Positions 22,691 through 37,600 of a stretch of 64,000 nucleotides of DNA are shown here, piece after piece; position 1 is the stretch's first letter, and each line of letters begins with the position of its first letter. Both the position numbers and the translations under genes were made by a program. The notes under the pieces were generated by a model. It worked only from the letters and a program-made list of their open reading frames with translations. It was not told the origin of the DNA and did no database searches. Origin of the DNA: Brachycybe producta (Eukaryota > Arthropoda > Diplopoda > Playtdesmida > Andrognathidae). The stretch spans positions 10,977,754 through 11,041,753 of the forward strand of contig JAUPFP010000001.1 in assembly GCA_036925085.1 (NCBI GenBank). The letters run 5' to 3'.

Positions 22691-25600
22691 CTAAAATAAA
22701 AATAATGTTCCTTAAAAAATTTATATAAACAAACGGATTGAAAAAAAATGTAATTTTAAAAGAGAAAATGTTTTTCGTCATCTTTCAGGAAAATTAGCAA
22801 AAAATATTTAATTGAATATAAAGTTAAGTGGCCCCTAGATATTAAATAATTTTGTGCGATATTACTATTATTACTGATGTCCCTCTAGACAATGTAATAA
22901 TAACGTTCAATATATCCTCTGGATGATCAATAATATTGTACAATATGAAATATTATGCAATGTTATTGAGCGCCTAAAACGTGCTTTAGGTTCACATGGA
23001 CCACTTTGCGGTGCATAGGGGTGCTACTTTGTGGTACAGCAAAAAATAAGTGACGCCACTTGCTTCACACAAACCATTCTGTAGCATTACTTTGTGGTGC
23101 CACGAAATGGATAACACAGCATCCTTCCCATGGACCATTTTGTGGTGTACAAAGTAGGTGGCGCGGTTAGCCTCACACAAACCATCATTGCAAACAATGG
23201 GAAGCTTTTGGTTTGAGCCACTGGTATAAACCTTGAGCATCGCTAATAAAAAAAAGTGGTCGGGTCGCAATTTGTGGCAGAACTCATTTACTTATTGCAA
23301 CTGTATGGTGGCAGTGGCTGATGCGAACATCGCCCCTCCCCCCATATAATCACTGGTCTGCTAAAACGATCACTTTCTGTGGCATTACAAAGTGGTCCGT
23401 GTGAAGCCAGTTTAAGAGGAAACCTGTGGTACCTGAGGAAAGGGGGGGGGGCAGTCATGCCTCCACTAGTCAAATTTATGATCTCACTCTTTTCTTAGAA
23501 ATATCTCTTTCCATGTCGGTTGGTTGATTGTGTGCTTAAGAGGTTGGGCTGAATAGCAATTTTATTTCATCTAGAGATGAAGAGCTCTTAAAAGACGTAA
23601 ACGGCGGCCATCACATTATTCTTTGGTGAGCCAACAATATCTTAAGATTAAAAAATTCCTCTTTGGCATCGAAGCATTTCAAAAGCAAATCTTTGGTTTC
23701 ATTCCATAAACACAGGAAATACCAGACAGATTTCCATTAGAAATACAACCGAGAGCCCGTTGGCGAGTTTGGATTAGTGGTTGAAACGTGCCATCAAGCT
23801 AACACATATACAAGTAATACATTCTTCCAACCTCCCCATTTCCTCCCTCCTCCCTTTCCACAAACAATAAAAACATCATATAATAACTAAAGAGAAGGAA
23901 AATTTCACTTTTACCAGCAGGATAAAAAAATGGAAAAAGTCATTTAAATTTAACTATTTGTCAAAAGATTCAAAACCAAACATTTCTCATTAATAATCTT
24001 GACGTGGTCCACTTAAAGAATTCGTGATGATAAGCCTTTTTTTTACAAGAAAATAAGTTATATATAAAGCATGGGGGGAGGTTGAAATGAGGTCAGCTTG
24101 CAATCTGTCCAGTCAGTGTCCACTGTGTGTCCACTATTGTCCAATTAGTATGACTATGACACTATTGTTGTGCCGGTTAGCAAGGGAGTAGAAACCAAGC
24201 CTTAAAGAAGGTCTTAACACTAAATTTGTCACTCACCCGTATGTATTCTTTGATGAGCCTTAAGATGGGAACTTTTCGTATAAACCTTTGAACAACCTGC
24301 AGAGAAACAATGAAGATGATCCCAGATTAAATGTACTAATTTGCATAGTATGTTTATTCATTTGAATTACAATTAAATTTAAAAATATCATTTTTGATTA
24401 TGAAGCAAATCAAGAGTGATTGGTCTTGATACTTACGCTCAGAAAAGGGGTGGTGTGGTACTAAAAAGGTGACAACTAATTTCTTAAGTTTCCTCTTCCT
24501 TCCTTCCTTTAATTTAGTTTGTAGTAAACGATAAAAACAAAACTAGGCAACTGGGACACACTTATATTGGAATGGATTGTGTTCTGCACTCTTGTGACCG
24601 ACATTTGAAACATTTTAATAATTTATTCCCTGTAATAACAAAAAAAAATGTATGTCGCCACATTTTTCAACGAAAAATATAGCAACACGAGGAAAGATTG
24701 TGTTCCCACAGAAGCCACATGTTGCTGTCACAAAGCGTTTTAGCAACAAGTTGTCCCATGTTTCTCAAATATGATGTCCACAAAAGAGCAACTAAAATTT
24801 GTAAATCTGATTAAACACAAATGATACAGTCATTCAAGACGAGATTAGTGGCCGAGACCGTTCATACTAGAGAAACATCTGGGAATCGTCCTGCCAGTTG
24901 CCAATAATTGCCGTTTGCTACTGAAGATGGAATCACAAAACAGACTAATCGTAGGTTACTATAGGTGACCTACACTTCAGAACTGTAGGTTACTAAAGTG
25001 ACCTACAATTTAGAACTTTTTTATTCCGGTGATTAGTTGGCGTTACATTAAATTAGGCTTGTTGCAGGAGGTCTGGGGATGGGGGAGGTACAGCCCCCAG
25101 AAATGTACAAAAGTGTAGGTCACTGAGTGACCCAGAGTTCATATCTAAATGTGTAGGTTTACTGAATAACCGGGATTATAACCCACAGTTCTCCAAATAG
25201 TTATCTGGAAGTGTAGGTCACCTAGTGACCTACTATTAGTATGGTCCCCGGAATCACAACATCTAAACACATGTGTTCGCTACTGGCAAATTTGTTAGAC
25301 AATCTTTCAAGGTCGAAATGTTCCCACTTATTGCATTAAGCAAGGGGGGGGGGGGCGGTTCATATTAAACGGAACGTCAAAAGTCACGTCAATTGATGTT
25401 TTGTCGTCCATGTTGTACTGAAATTAATGGCTCTGATAGTCACACGTTCACACGTTGAGAATTGGCCATCAACGTCACGAAACGACACGTCAAAACATTC
25501 TTTTCAAGAAGGTCCACCCCCACCATTACATCATATTGACGTTCCGTGACATTGACGTTGTTCTGGCGTCACGGCGACAGTACGTTCAGTGACGGTAACC

Positions 25601-28600
25601 TTCCGTATAATGTGAATCGACCTTTAGTGTGGACCCCGGCCGACTCTGTCCATTCATTTAAGGTGACACCCATTGAAACCAACAGTTAAATTAAAGCACA
25701 TCATTGCACTTTCTATCTTTTTTTAACTAAATTTTTTGTTATTCGCATTTGTAAAATGTTTGGCCAAATTTCAGTTAAAAATTAGAAGAAAAAAATTCTT
25801 GAAAGTTTCACGAAGAATTTTAAAGTTTCACGAAGAATTTTAACGTTTCACGAAGAATTTTAACGTTTCACTTCATTTTATGTGATTGATATCAGGTAAA
25901 AATTAACTACAGGCCGGCTTCATACTAACCACTTTGTAGTGCCACAAAGTGAACTACATCTATGTAATCAAAAGTCAACTAAAAATGACCGCATAAAAGT
26001 GACAAGCAATTAGAAATCGGGGAGAACTTCAGTTGGCTCCACCCTTTTTAAGACGACCGGCAACTTCTAATTGGTTGGTTATGTAGTCTAACGTCACATG
26101 CTCCGCCCCTTTTCAACGTCGAACCTTTTCTTAGGGGGCGTTCATGTGAAACCCAGCTTATTCTTTTAGTTGATGACCTTCAGAAAATTTTAGACAAAGG
26201 CAGTCAGATAGATTTGGTTTTTCTTGATCTCTGCAAGGCATTTAACACAGTTTCTCACTCAAAACTAATGGCAAAAAATAGTGGGTATGGATTGGGTGAA
26301 CAGGTGTATAAATGGGTGCATTCTTTTTTGAGTGATAGGAAACAAACGGTTGTTGCAGGTGGGTCTGAATCTGACTGGATAGAGGTTACATCAGGGGCTC
26401 CTCAGGGTAGTGTGTTGGGCCCGCTTCTGTTTCTTTTATATATCAATGACCTCAGCAGTCAAGTTAGCAGCAATTGCCGGCTATTTGCAGATGATACAAT
26501 AATTTATCGTGAGGTTACCTCTGACAATGATTGCCATATTATTGATAGTGAGTTGAAAGCAATAGAGGCATGGTGTTCTAAATGGCAACTTCAACGTAAT
26601 AAGGGAAAATGTTGTGTAATGAGGGTAGCTACGGGAAGAAATCCAATAATATTTCCATATAGAATAGGGGCCATTCCACTTAATAACGTAGATTCTTATA
26701 AATATTTGGGGGTAACGATTACAGCTAAGCTTTCTTGGAAGCTGCATGTCGAACAGATTATTTCCAAGTCTATGCAGATGCTTAGGTTTAGTCAACGCGT
26801 TCTAAGAAGGTGTCCCAGGGAGGTAAAATGTATAGCATATCAATCATTAGTACGTCCCCATCTAGAATACTGCAGCTCCGTGTGGAATCCCCACACTGAA
26901 GACTTAGCTCACTCTATAGAAATGGTCCAATGCAGGGCTGCTAGGTTTGTTTGTGGTAAATATGGATATGCCGACAGTGTAACTAAAATGCTTTCAGAGC
27001 TTGGTTGGGATAGTTTACTTGCAAGACGTTCAGATTTTAGTCTTAATATCTATATCTATATCTAATATCTTTAATCGAATGCTAGAAGGCTCTTGCCCTA
27101 AACCTACTTCAAGTAAACTTTGCAGGGCATTATATTTGGGTAGGGGTGACCACTCTAACAAAGTTGGAGAGACTTTTGCACGAACAGATTCTTATTACTG
27201 GTCATTTGTCCCTAGGGCGATTCGACAATGGAACTCGCTTGCTGGGGATTTTGTGCAGGAAAAACGTATTTTATGGGAGTCATAATTTTGTTTTGTTTTG
27301 ACAATGCATATATTTGCAGCATTAAAAAATATTGAAATTGTTGTTGGGTTTATATCAATAGGGTTTTATATTTTCTGGTTTTGACAATGCATTTTCCATG
27401 CTGCACTTGGACTCTTGTCCCTCTGCCATAGGCCTTTATGGCTGCTTGCAGAGTAATTTTTCAAATTCAAATTCAAAACACACCAATTAGAAGTTGTCGG
27501 TCGTCATAAAGCCAACTGAAGTTCTCCCCAATTTCTAATTGTCTGTCATAAAGTATCGTCACAAAGTAGTCCATGTTGTTAAAATTCATGTAAAAATGAA
27601 ATTAAAACGAAAAACTAAAATGAAGTTTCCTGTAAAAAAAAATTGACACCACATACGTTTTCTTTCATTTCTGTAACTTTCCGTAACGTATGCAGGGTGA
27701 ACTTAACCAAGAGTAGGAACAACATTGTGGAGCGAAATAAACGAACTGCAATTTCGTTTACTTCTTTTATTTAACTAGTAAAAGGTTTTGAGACAAACGA
27801 CTTTTGACTTGTCGAGATCGACTACAAAATGTAGTCAGCGTGTGGCTCGTGGGCAAAGGTTCGGTGTCTTTCCAGAGCAGTACATTGTCAACCAAAGGGC
27901 GGCCACCATCTGAAACAACATTTTGTATTCTCGAGCTTGACCACTCAAAAGTGGTTCATGTGCCAAACATAAACCACTTTTGAGTGGACAAGTTCGAGAA
28001 TGTAAAATGTTGTTTCAGGTGGCGGCCCTTTGGTTCTTGAATTGAGGCCAAACTTTTACCATCTTACCAGTCATACGGCCTTTTGACAACGAAATGAAGT
28101 CAAACGTCGCTGAACAGTCGTCACAATGTTATTTTCTATCGAAAGACGCCAAAGCCCATATTAATTCGGGGTGACTGAATAAGCGCCAAATTGAACAAAC
28201 GCCAAACTGAATAAGCGCCAAATTGAACAAACGCCAAACTGAATAACCGCCAAATTTTTGGCTTTTATTCAGTTTGGCGTTTCTTCCATTTGGCGCTTAT
28301 TCAGTTTGGCGTTTGTTCAATTTGGCGCTTATTCAGTTTGGCGTTTATTCAGTTTGGCGGTTATTCAGGTTTTTTGTAAATTCTGATGGTCCAAATATTG
28401 TGAGCTTTTATAGACGTCAGACTGTGCAGATTTACAGCTAACCTAACCTAATCTAACCAATCCAAACCTAACCTAACCTAACCAAACCAAACCTAACCAA
28501 ACCTAACCTAACCAAACCTAACCAAACCAATCCTAACCTAACCTAACCTAACCAATCCTAACCTAACCATGTGTTTATCACATTTTGGCGGTTATTCAGT

Positions 28601-31600
28601 TTGGCGCTTATTCAGTTTGGCGTTTGTTCCATTTGGCTTTTATTCCGTTTGGCGTTTGTTCCATTTGGCGTTTATTCAGTTTGGCGTTTGTTCAATTTGG
28701 CGCTTGTTCAATTTGGCGCTTGATCAGCGCCACCAGTAATTCATATACTTCGCATTGTAAAGTACTAGAGATTATAGGGACATTCGAATCCTCGAATCCG
28801 GCGAATCTTGAAAAATATTCGAGATTCGAAGACTCGAATCTTTGCGCTTTATTCGCCTTTTTCGAATCCTAACCTAAAAATACTGTTAATTTTTTTGGTA
28901 AAATTAGTTTTAACTCCATTGACGTCCAATAGAAGCATTCACTAACAAAAAAAACAGCGATTGTTGCAATTTCGGTGTTGTATTCGGATTACCAATATCA
29001 CCTTGTGGCGACCCGGAATGCCATACTTGTTTTTTATTATTAATAATTTAATATTTAATATTATTTCATTTATTTGTATCTTCTTAATGAATAATATAGG
29101 ATTCTTACACGAAGGATTCGAGAGATTCGAGAACCTTTTACGATTCAGATTCGGATTCGAGAAAATTTAGGATTCATCCCACGTCTATAAAATACCCTAA
29201 AATACCCTGTATTAGTCATTTATCTGTAATGGAAGCGTTAAGGAGACTCACCTTATAATAGGAAAACCTAACTAATAAGGTTGGAAACCTACATTTAGAA
29301 CCATTTTTTAAATTAAAAAAGCCTCAAACTTACCAGGAAAGTCACAATGATGGACCCTCCTTTTCTCCAGTTCTGGATTATTGCGCCGGTTGTATTTTAC
29401 AATTACTGTGACTGAAGGATCTGCCGTCTTCACGTCATTCATGGTTGTCGTCATGTTAGGTTCAAGAACGTTGTTGATGTTTGCACTACTGACCAATATA
29501 CCGGCTGAATACGGAGGTGGTGGAGTTCGCCTACCGATACCGAAAGAGTCCGTCGACGGACTTCCCGGTTCCGAATTCGGAGGTGTCGGTGGCATGTAAA
29601 CTCTCGCAGCCGACATAAACTGGGAACCGAGATTTGTAAACTTATAACCTCCTTGCTGCAGAAGACGTGATTGTGGTTGTGGAGGAGGTTGTGGTTGTCG
29701 ATAACTGGGAACTAACAACGAAGGCACCGAGAACTGCTGTTGTCCAGACACTGGAACTTGTGCTAATAATTCTTCCAAATCTTCTTTTTCCTGTTCGTTT
29801 TCCTGTTTGATCTTGATACCTGATGGCGAAGAAAAAGGACACGAAGCCAAACTCACATTGTCATCCACTTCCATCTTGATCCTAATAGGTCCTCCCAGCT
29901 CTTCAATTATGTCACCATTGTCTGGATCTAATTTCTGGATGCTGGATGCGATGTCCTCCCAGAAAAACAAGGGTTTCACATTCGTCAAATTGTTATTACC
30001 GTTACCGTTACTATTATTGGAAGACAGAGTGACGACGGCCGATACAGGGACAGGGTTAAAGGGTTTCACAAAAACATCGTCATCGTTTATCACGCTGTTG
30101 TTTAAAGTACTGCATGGTGCCAACAGTGTCCCATTACTGTTGGTATTACCAAGATGCATTTTTGACAATGCGTACTGATGAGACCGACTATTTTGTATTT
30201 GATGGTTTTGATAATGATAGCGAAGTTGCATGTAATTCCTATATTGGCCGTGATGATTGTGTCCCAGTAGTTTGGGATCGGTTTCTTCCTCAAAGAACTC
30301 GTCAACACTGGATGCACTTTCGCGGCGTGGTTTCTGTTGACATTCGGGTGGTTTTATCCACTCCGTTTTACACAGGTATTCATCCAGTTCGTTCTTGTTT
30401 TGCTATAGAAATAAATAACAAAAAATTCAAAATTCAAACAGGAAAAATTAAGTTGAAAGTGAGCTATCATGGCTTTGGCAGATAGGCGATTTTTGAAAGA
30501 CTTTTCGGCGACAAAATGAAGTCGACCCAGCACCCCAAACCGAACACTTTTCAAAACACACCGCGGTGTTTTCTTTTTTAAAGTTCTCTGTGTGCAAAAA
30601 AAAAAAAAAAAAAACGTTGTCGCCGGTCGCGAGTATCAAACACCTTCCGGAAACAAAAGTTGGAAAGTGTTTTAAAAGTCGTTTGTGTACCAAGATTGGC
30701 CGTCTTTTCTATTAAAAAAATACATTGCGACGACACCAACGCAACATTCGACTTCTGTTAGGCCACTTTTGAAAAGACTTTTCGGCGACAGTCTGCCAAG
30801 GCCGTCGATCAGATCGAAGGAAGTTAGTTTTGTGGGCAGAGTAACATAAAACAACAACAATAGATTCAAAGTTAAAACATTGACAAAAGCAAAAAAAACT
30901 TTTTTTTCTAAATTAAAAAAACCCTCTTAGAATGGTAATACGAGCGAGTGTAGTTAGAAATATACAATCGAGTGTCATAAAAACAAATTTTCAATGTAAT
31001 GTAAGACCATTCAAAATTCAATCAACTATGGATGGGGTGTTGATTAAATATCACATTTTTTTGTTGTTGTTACTCTCTCGATAAGATTTTTTTCCTCAGG
31101 TTTTGAGGCGTGATTTAATTATGAAAAACAATTTTGTTTGTTTTTTTGCAGGAGGGGAAATAGTCACACACAAAAAACAAACGGATGTTTCCTTCTTATT
31201 TATGATAAAAAGTGCGGATAACATTTTTAACAGAAAAGAGAAGAAGAAGAAGAAGAAAAAGAAAATAAAAACCTTTTATTTGTGTAGTACTCATAATTGA
31301 TATTCTAATTTAATGGTAATTTTGTTTGTTTTAACATTTGTTCACCATTTTTACCTCGAAGCAATTAAGATTGCAAAACTAATATACTATATATCACGGC
31401 TATAAATGACATAAAATTTATATTTGGAGTTTTATAAAAAAAAATGCAAACGGATGTGTGCACTAAACAAGATAAATATAATCACATTCATTATAATTTA
31501 TAATATGTTACCATTAAAGTAGAAAATCAACTCATTTTGAAAATTCGTTAGTGAATTTGCAAAATGACCATTTCGATAAAACTTTGCAAATGTACTATCA

Positions 31601-34600
31601 TATTAGGTAATGTGCAAAATGACTAAAATAACATGACTACCTATACAAAATGTCATATATTAGGTGTTCATCTAGATGGGATTGGTGTTCAATGTCGATG
31701 GGATTGCTACTGATACAGGCATTTTGCAACTTCTCTAAAATGTTAGTCAATTTGTAGAACTAGTAAACCATCGTCGTGCAACTTTTGAACAAAAGAAAAA
31801 GGACTACAACTGAAGCAAAGAGCTATGGGGCTATATGCAAGAATTACCATGTAGGGCAGCGGTCGCCAACCAGTGGTCCACAGAAAAATCTGGACAATAT
31901 TTGCATTTTTTTGTTTATTAATAATAATAAAAATATTCTTAATAAATTATTCTATTCTAAATGACACTTTTGGCCTTTATAGTAATTGCACTAAATTAAC
32001 GAAATGTACTGGAGTCTAGTACATTTCTCGTAAAATACGGCACACGAGAGAGCTACATTTCGTTCAGTTTCCCTACCACCACACGCTTCCCTCCTAAGTT
32101 CAAATTATTTTGTAATGATTAAACTAATTTTAATAATTTTGTTACAATTAAACAACCTTTAAAGATTTTCTATTAATAAAATGGAAGTTCTCTGATCATT
32201 ATTTGACAAACGTATTTATCTTTTTAAAAAGAAATTCAAAAGAATGCATGAAAAACCCCAGGCTGGGTGGGCTTCTTTATTTTTTCTTTCATGAGGTATG
32301 TTTATTTTTAATGAAGTGTATGGAAGCAGTTATAGAAACCTTTGTGTCGAAGTTTGTTTTTGTAAAGGTGCAACTGAAATACCCCTACGCCTAATACTAT
32401 AGTGGATTATTACAGAAATGGTGACTTTGCAAACTCTTTAAAAGTGGGAAACATTTTCAGAATGATTTATTCAATTTATCTGGTAGTTGTACAAAATACA
32501 ACAAGCGCATATTTACGCGGTATATAGAGTTTAATTTTACTTTTGGGTGTTCATTATTATAATACAACTTGAGTGAATGTGTACAATAATAAATTAATTA
32601 ATAAGTGAATTGGGTTTCTATTATCTATATATTTCATGAAATATATTTTTTTTGCATAATCTAAATTTTAACTTCAGTAAAAGATCCCGTGGGGGTAGTT
32701 GGTCCCCTATCGGGTGCCTCCCCAGGTGGCGGATAGGGGAATGCCCACCAGATATGGAGGGTACTGAGGGCATAAAATACTCAGGGCAGACCAAAACCAA
32801 ACCACGCCATTGCCGGTCCCCCAGCCCGGGTGCAAAAGTGGAGGGTCGACGTCAGGTTGGCAGCCGGTTGTAAAGATTTGCCAAAACATATGATGTTGGT
32901 TCGAAATAGTTTTCCGAATATGGCTAGGGCGTCCCCCGTCATAAGCGACGCGCAGCTGCAACGCCCGGTGGCTGTGACAAATTGAAGCTTTGGGAGAGAG
33001 TAATTGAAGCTCGACTACGGGGTAAAACTGCAATTGGGGGAAGTCAGTTTGGGTTTATGCCAGGAAAATCCACAATGCACCCCATTTTTGCCGTAATGCA
33101 AGTTATTGAGAAGTTTCGGGCTGCCAAGAAAGAGTTACACATGGTATTTATAGATCTAGAGAAAGCCTATGACAGAGTACCACGGACGTTATTGTGGGAG
33201 GTCTTACAGAAGAAGGGGGTGGGTGAGAGTTATATAGATATGGTGAGGGACATGTATAGGGATGCACGGACAAGCGTTAAGACTGCCTGGGGGTTCTCTG
33301 ACAGTTTTCGTGTTAGGATTGGTGTGCACCAGGGCTCAGCACTTAGTCCATATCTATTTATTTTGGTCCTGGATGAGTTACTGGCAGGGGTGAGGCAGAA
33401 GGTCCCCTGGTGTATGCTGTTTGCAGATGACATAGTCTTAGTTGGGGAATCCAAATTGGAACTCGAGATAAGGTTAGAGGAGACTAGGAATGCCTTGGAA
33501 TCAAAGGGGTTGAAAATAAGTAGGGCAAAAACGGAGTACATGAAATTTCAATGGGATGGGAAAGAACAGTTGAATGAGGGGATTAGACTTGGGGACAGTT
33601 TAATGCAGCAGGTGCATGACTTCAAATATTTAGGATCTGTGCTGCAAGATGATGGGAGCTTAGACTTAGACATCACAAACCGGATAAAAGCAGGTTGGCA
33701 TAGGTGGAGGCAGGCTAGTGGGGTTTTATGTGACAGGAAGTTACCTATAAAATTGAAGGGAAAGTTTTATAGAACAGTAGTCAGACCAGCTATGTTGTAT
33801 GGGTCAGAATGTTGGGCAATCAAGAAGGTGCATGAGGATAGAATGCAGGTAGCTGAGATGAGAATGCTAAGGTTTATGAGTGGGGTGACCAGAAGGGATA
33901 GGATCAGAAATGATTTTATTAGGGGTAGGGTAGGGGTAACAAATATAGTAGAAAAGATGCAGGAAAATAGGCTGCGGTGGTTTGGGCATGTCCTCAGGAG
34001 TGGAGAAGATGGGCTGCTGAGACAGGCAATGAACTTAGACCTGGGAATAAAACGGGGTAGAGGAAGACCCAAGCAAACCTGGGATGTGGTAGTAAAACGG
34101 GATATGGTGGCATGTGGGGTCACTGGGGGCTTGGTGCAAAATCGGAACGAGTGGAGAGTTAGAACCAGCAAGGCCGACCCTGCTGCTTGCGGGATAAGGT
34201 ACAGGAAATGATGATGATGAGTAACTGAAAAGATCAAGTTACAGTACATATTTATTTTTTATAAAAATTCACTAATGTGCAATATTTAGAAATGTGTAAA
34301 TTGTGCACTTTGCAATAATTCTAATCTAAAGCGGGGGATCCTTTTGGCAATATTTAAAGCAAGATTCACTACAATGTGTCCTTGAATTAATTGCAATTGG
34401 TCGTGTGATGAATACTCTTGCACGAATAAAAAGTGGTTTGCCTTGCGGTGTGTAAGACAAACGATCATCTTCGTTTTTTTGCAAGAAAGTGTGCAAGATT
34501 CACGGCAATATTTGATTCATTTCTTGCACGGAGTCTTGTCAGTGTGATCCCATTTTAAAACAACTAAGTAGAAATATTGCAAACTTGCAAGATGTGTTAA

Positions 34601-37600
34601 TAAATCATTCGTTGTTTTATTTTTGTTTTCTAGTAAACGATGCTAAGCATGATTTCGCCAATGAAAGTCAAGTCAAATCGAATTCCATTAATTTCTGTGA
34701 AATGTCAACCGTGATTTTAACAATAAAAAAGTTAAGAAACTCAACAGCACTTTTTTATTGTTATTCAATCTACTGTTGTACTATTTATAGTTGAAATGTT
34801 ACACAGGTGAGCAATAAAGCGCGACTTTAATGACTGTTTCACCTGACGATTTTTGTATATAGACACACAATCGGACAAAAAAATTACCAGATAATATTCT
34901 TAATAAATGGACTTAGTAAATAAACCCACTGGTAATAAAATTTGTAAGACACTGACTGATTGATGCATCCACAGTAAATAAAAAAATATTAAAATATACT
35001 GAATTTATCGTTTATTTGCTTCAATGATCAGCAACAAACATAGAATGGATTTTAATATATTTTTTACTTTCTCTTGAATTAATTGAAAAAAAATTCAAAT
35101 TTCACATAGCCTTAGGCTAGCTGGCGAAAATCGGAAATTCTTTTCAAAAAAAATCATTAAATCGTGACTTTTTGTAATTACATCATGTTTACAAATCTTA
35201 AGTTATTGCTTAAACATTTAGGAATTATCCGGTGGTGCAACACTGCAGTACAGTGCGGACAGTTAATCAATGCCAGTTTTCATGTGTAGTTTCAAAACTT
35301 GCAAAATAGCATCCAATAGAAAAATTAAAAATGAAAGAATTTGCATAAAAATGTTATAATCTAATTCAATCAATTATTTTAACTTTTGCCTCAAACAGAA
35401 TGTGAATGCCAGTTTTACATAAACTTTTCAGTAATACCTTGTACACACATGAGTTAAATGAATTCAAATTAAATGTATTTAGGTGAATTATACGGAATAC
35501 AGTTAAGGACATAAACCAAATAAAAAAAATTGACTTTATTATTAATATTTTAAATTGAAATACTAAATCAAGATTTTGTCAATAGTTTATCTAAATTATA
35601 TTTAATTATTAACTCAATATTTTCAGATTATTAACTGAATAATTTGAATTTGACGTATTGCTCGTTTGCCTTTCACAGGGCTCTGTACAACACATTTATT
35701 ATTTAAATGCATTTAAATTATCAGGTGTGTACTAGGTATAAAGGCAAAAATTTCAAAATGCTGAGCAACTTCATCAAAATTTCAAAATGTTGGATTTTTT
35801 TTAGAAACGTTTCAGCAAAATGCCTTATAATAGTGCCTTATATTTCTTGAAGGATTTAACCAATTTCCAAGACCAACCTTCTATAATTAGCGGTTTATTT
35901 TCTATCTAAAAGTAGCTTGGTTCATTTAATCGTTTTCCGTTAATATGCTTATCCCATAAACTGAAATTACAATTCAGCAATATTTCAGTACGGTAACAAT
36001 TCAGGTGATATTTTATTTTGTTTGTCAATGTCTTTTTCGGTTTCTTCTGAAAGCTTTCGCTAGAACTCAATGAAACACTCAGAAATGATAGTTTTTGGAA
36101 GAACTTTTTTTCTTCCAAAAACTGCCGTTTCAGAGTGGAAAACCCGAGTAGTCTGAAACAATGATTTTAACATTATTTCAGAGTACTCCGAAAAAAACTC
36201 TAAAATACAATATGGAATCTAGGGAAATGCAACACTGCAATGGTAAGGGTGACCATGTGCAGACAGCAGCATAGGGATTTACACAATTGTTTTTGTTTTC
36301 AGAGTTTTCATTATGCTATCTATATAATGCCAATTATTTTCTGAGTTCCAATTTGTTGAATTTATGTTTTTGAAATAGTTTTTCAGAGTTCTTTTCGTTG
36401 AGCTCTAGCAAGGCCTTAAAAAGCTCTACAGACAATGACTGCAAACAGACTTGCACAGTTTCATTGATAACTTGAAAAACATGATACTGCATGATAAGTC
36501 ACCCTGTCACACACAAACACACATTTGATGCTCTCTGAGCGTGGGAAATTCGGACAACATTTGTCACCTTCTAAGAAATGCCATAATGACCAAAATGAAT
36601 AAAAAACAAGGTACAAATCCGATGTTTATTTGGTCACACAACTCGACATTGTTCTTTGAAAAATATACAAAGTTAGATACAAGAATTAGGCTAGGTACAC
36701 AACTTGCATAAACCAAGGATGATACTTTGGTGGCTGTGTTAGCCATGTGCGGCCATACAGATCTGTTATTTTTATTTTTTTTCTACTGACCCAATTCATC
36801 TTATAGGTGCAACTAAGCACATAAGTTTTTTACATTGTTTGTATACTGCCCTACTTTTACTAAAAATGCTCAGGCACTTTCCCCACTCATTTTTCTTTTT
36901 CCTTAGGGGGTACACATTTTAAGCTCTAGTAGAGTACCAAAAATATTTTTTGGATAATTTTAAATGTTTTAACAAAAAATCCCAGACAGTTTTTTATATA
37001 TATTTAACAAAAAACCTATTAACCATTAGTAAAACAATATTTCACATTGTCAAAGACTTAGTCTTAAAAGTACCCTAACCAGTGTTTTCTTATGCCATTA
37101 TAAGTGTGATTTTTTGTATCCTTAACAAAATTGTGATTAACAACAAACTAAAAAAACCATTAACATTATTATACTTTTACCTTTTTTTATATATAACAGT
37201 TTTTTGCACCCCATGTAAACTTACACTATATATCATTTGTATAAGTCTAAATCCAGTATAAGCCCAATCCATTAATCTTATATTTTTGTCCATTTTTTTG
37301 TATTTCAGTTTTTATTGTAACTAACCAATCATAGCTTTGGAAAATGGAATCCAGCCCTCACAAAAATTAATAAAAAGAGCTGTATTTCCAAAAAGAAAAA
37401 GACTTCAGAGGAGCTCATCCGATTCCATCTTCGAAGGCTATTACCCAGAAAAAGAAAAAGATATCCCACAAACTTTTTTTGGTCACTGTATTTTACCGGT
37501 CGCTTTAAGTTGGTTCCCATCTGGGTTCACCACAAGAAGCTGTACAGGTTCTATACAGTAGAACCGATATAGTTAGTTGGGGACTTTTTATTTTTCACAA

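Larger units (their letters stand above)
25917..27567. mobile_element. Outer inverted-repeat element with nested insertions
   Basis: Starts CCGGCTTCATACTAACCACTTTG and ends CACAAAGTAGTCCATG, matching the family at 22991-23408. Between the ends lies the element at 26002-27546, which itself holds a LINE. The order of ends gives three successive insertions. Confidence 0.5.

Noticed and set aside
28436..28568. A true chromosome end
   Set aside because: The CCTAA units are degenerate and short, and unique gene sequence continues on both sides.
28585..28872. 95-codon frame with repeated WRLF and FGAC words
   Set aside because: Direct translation of the TTTGGCG satellite; no independent coding signal.
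30114..30485. Plus-strand frame opposite dar1 exon 2
   Set aside because: Antisense shadow of the conserved exon.
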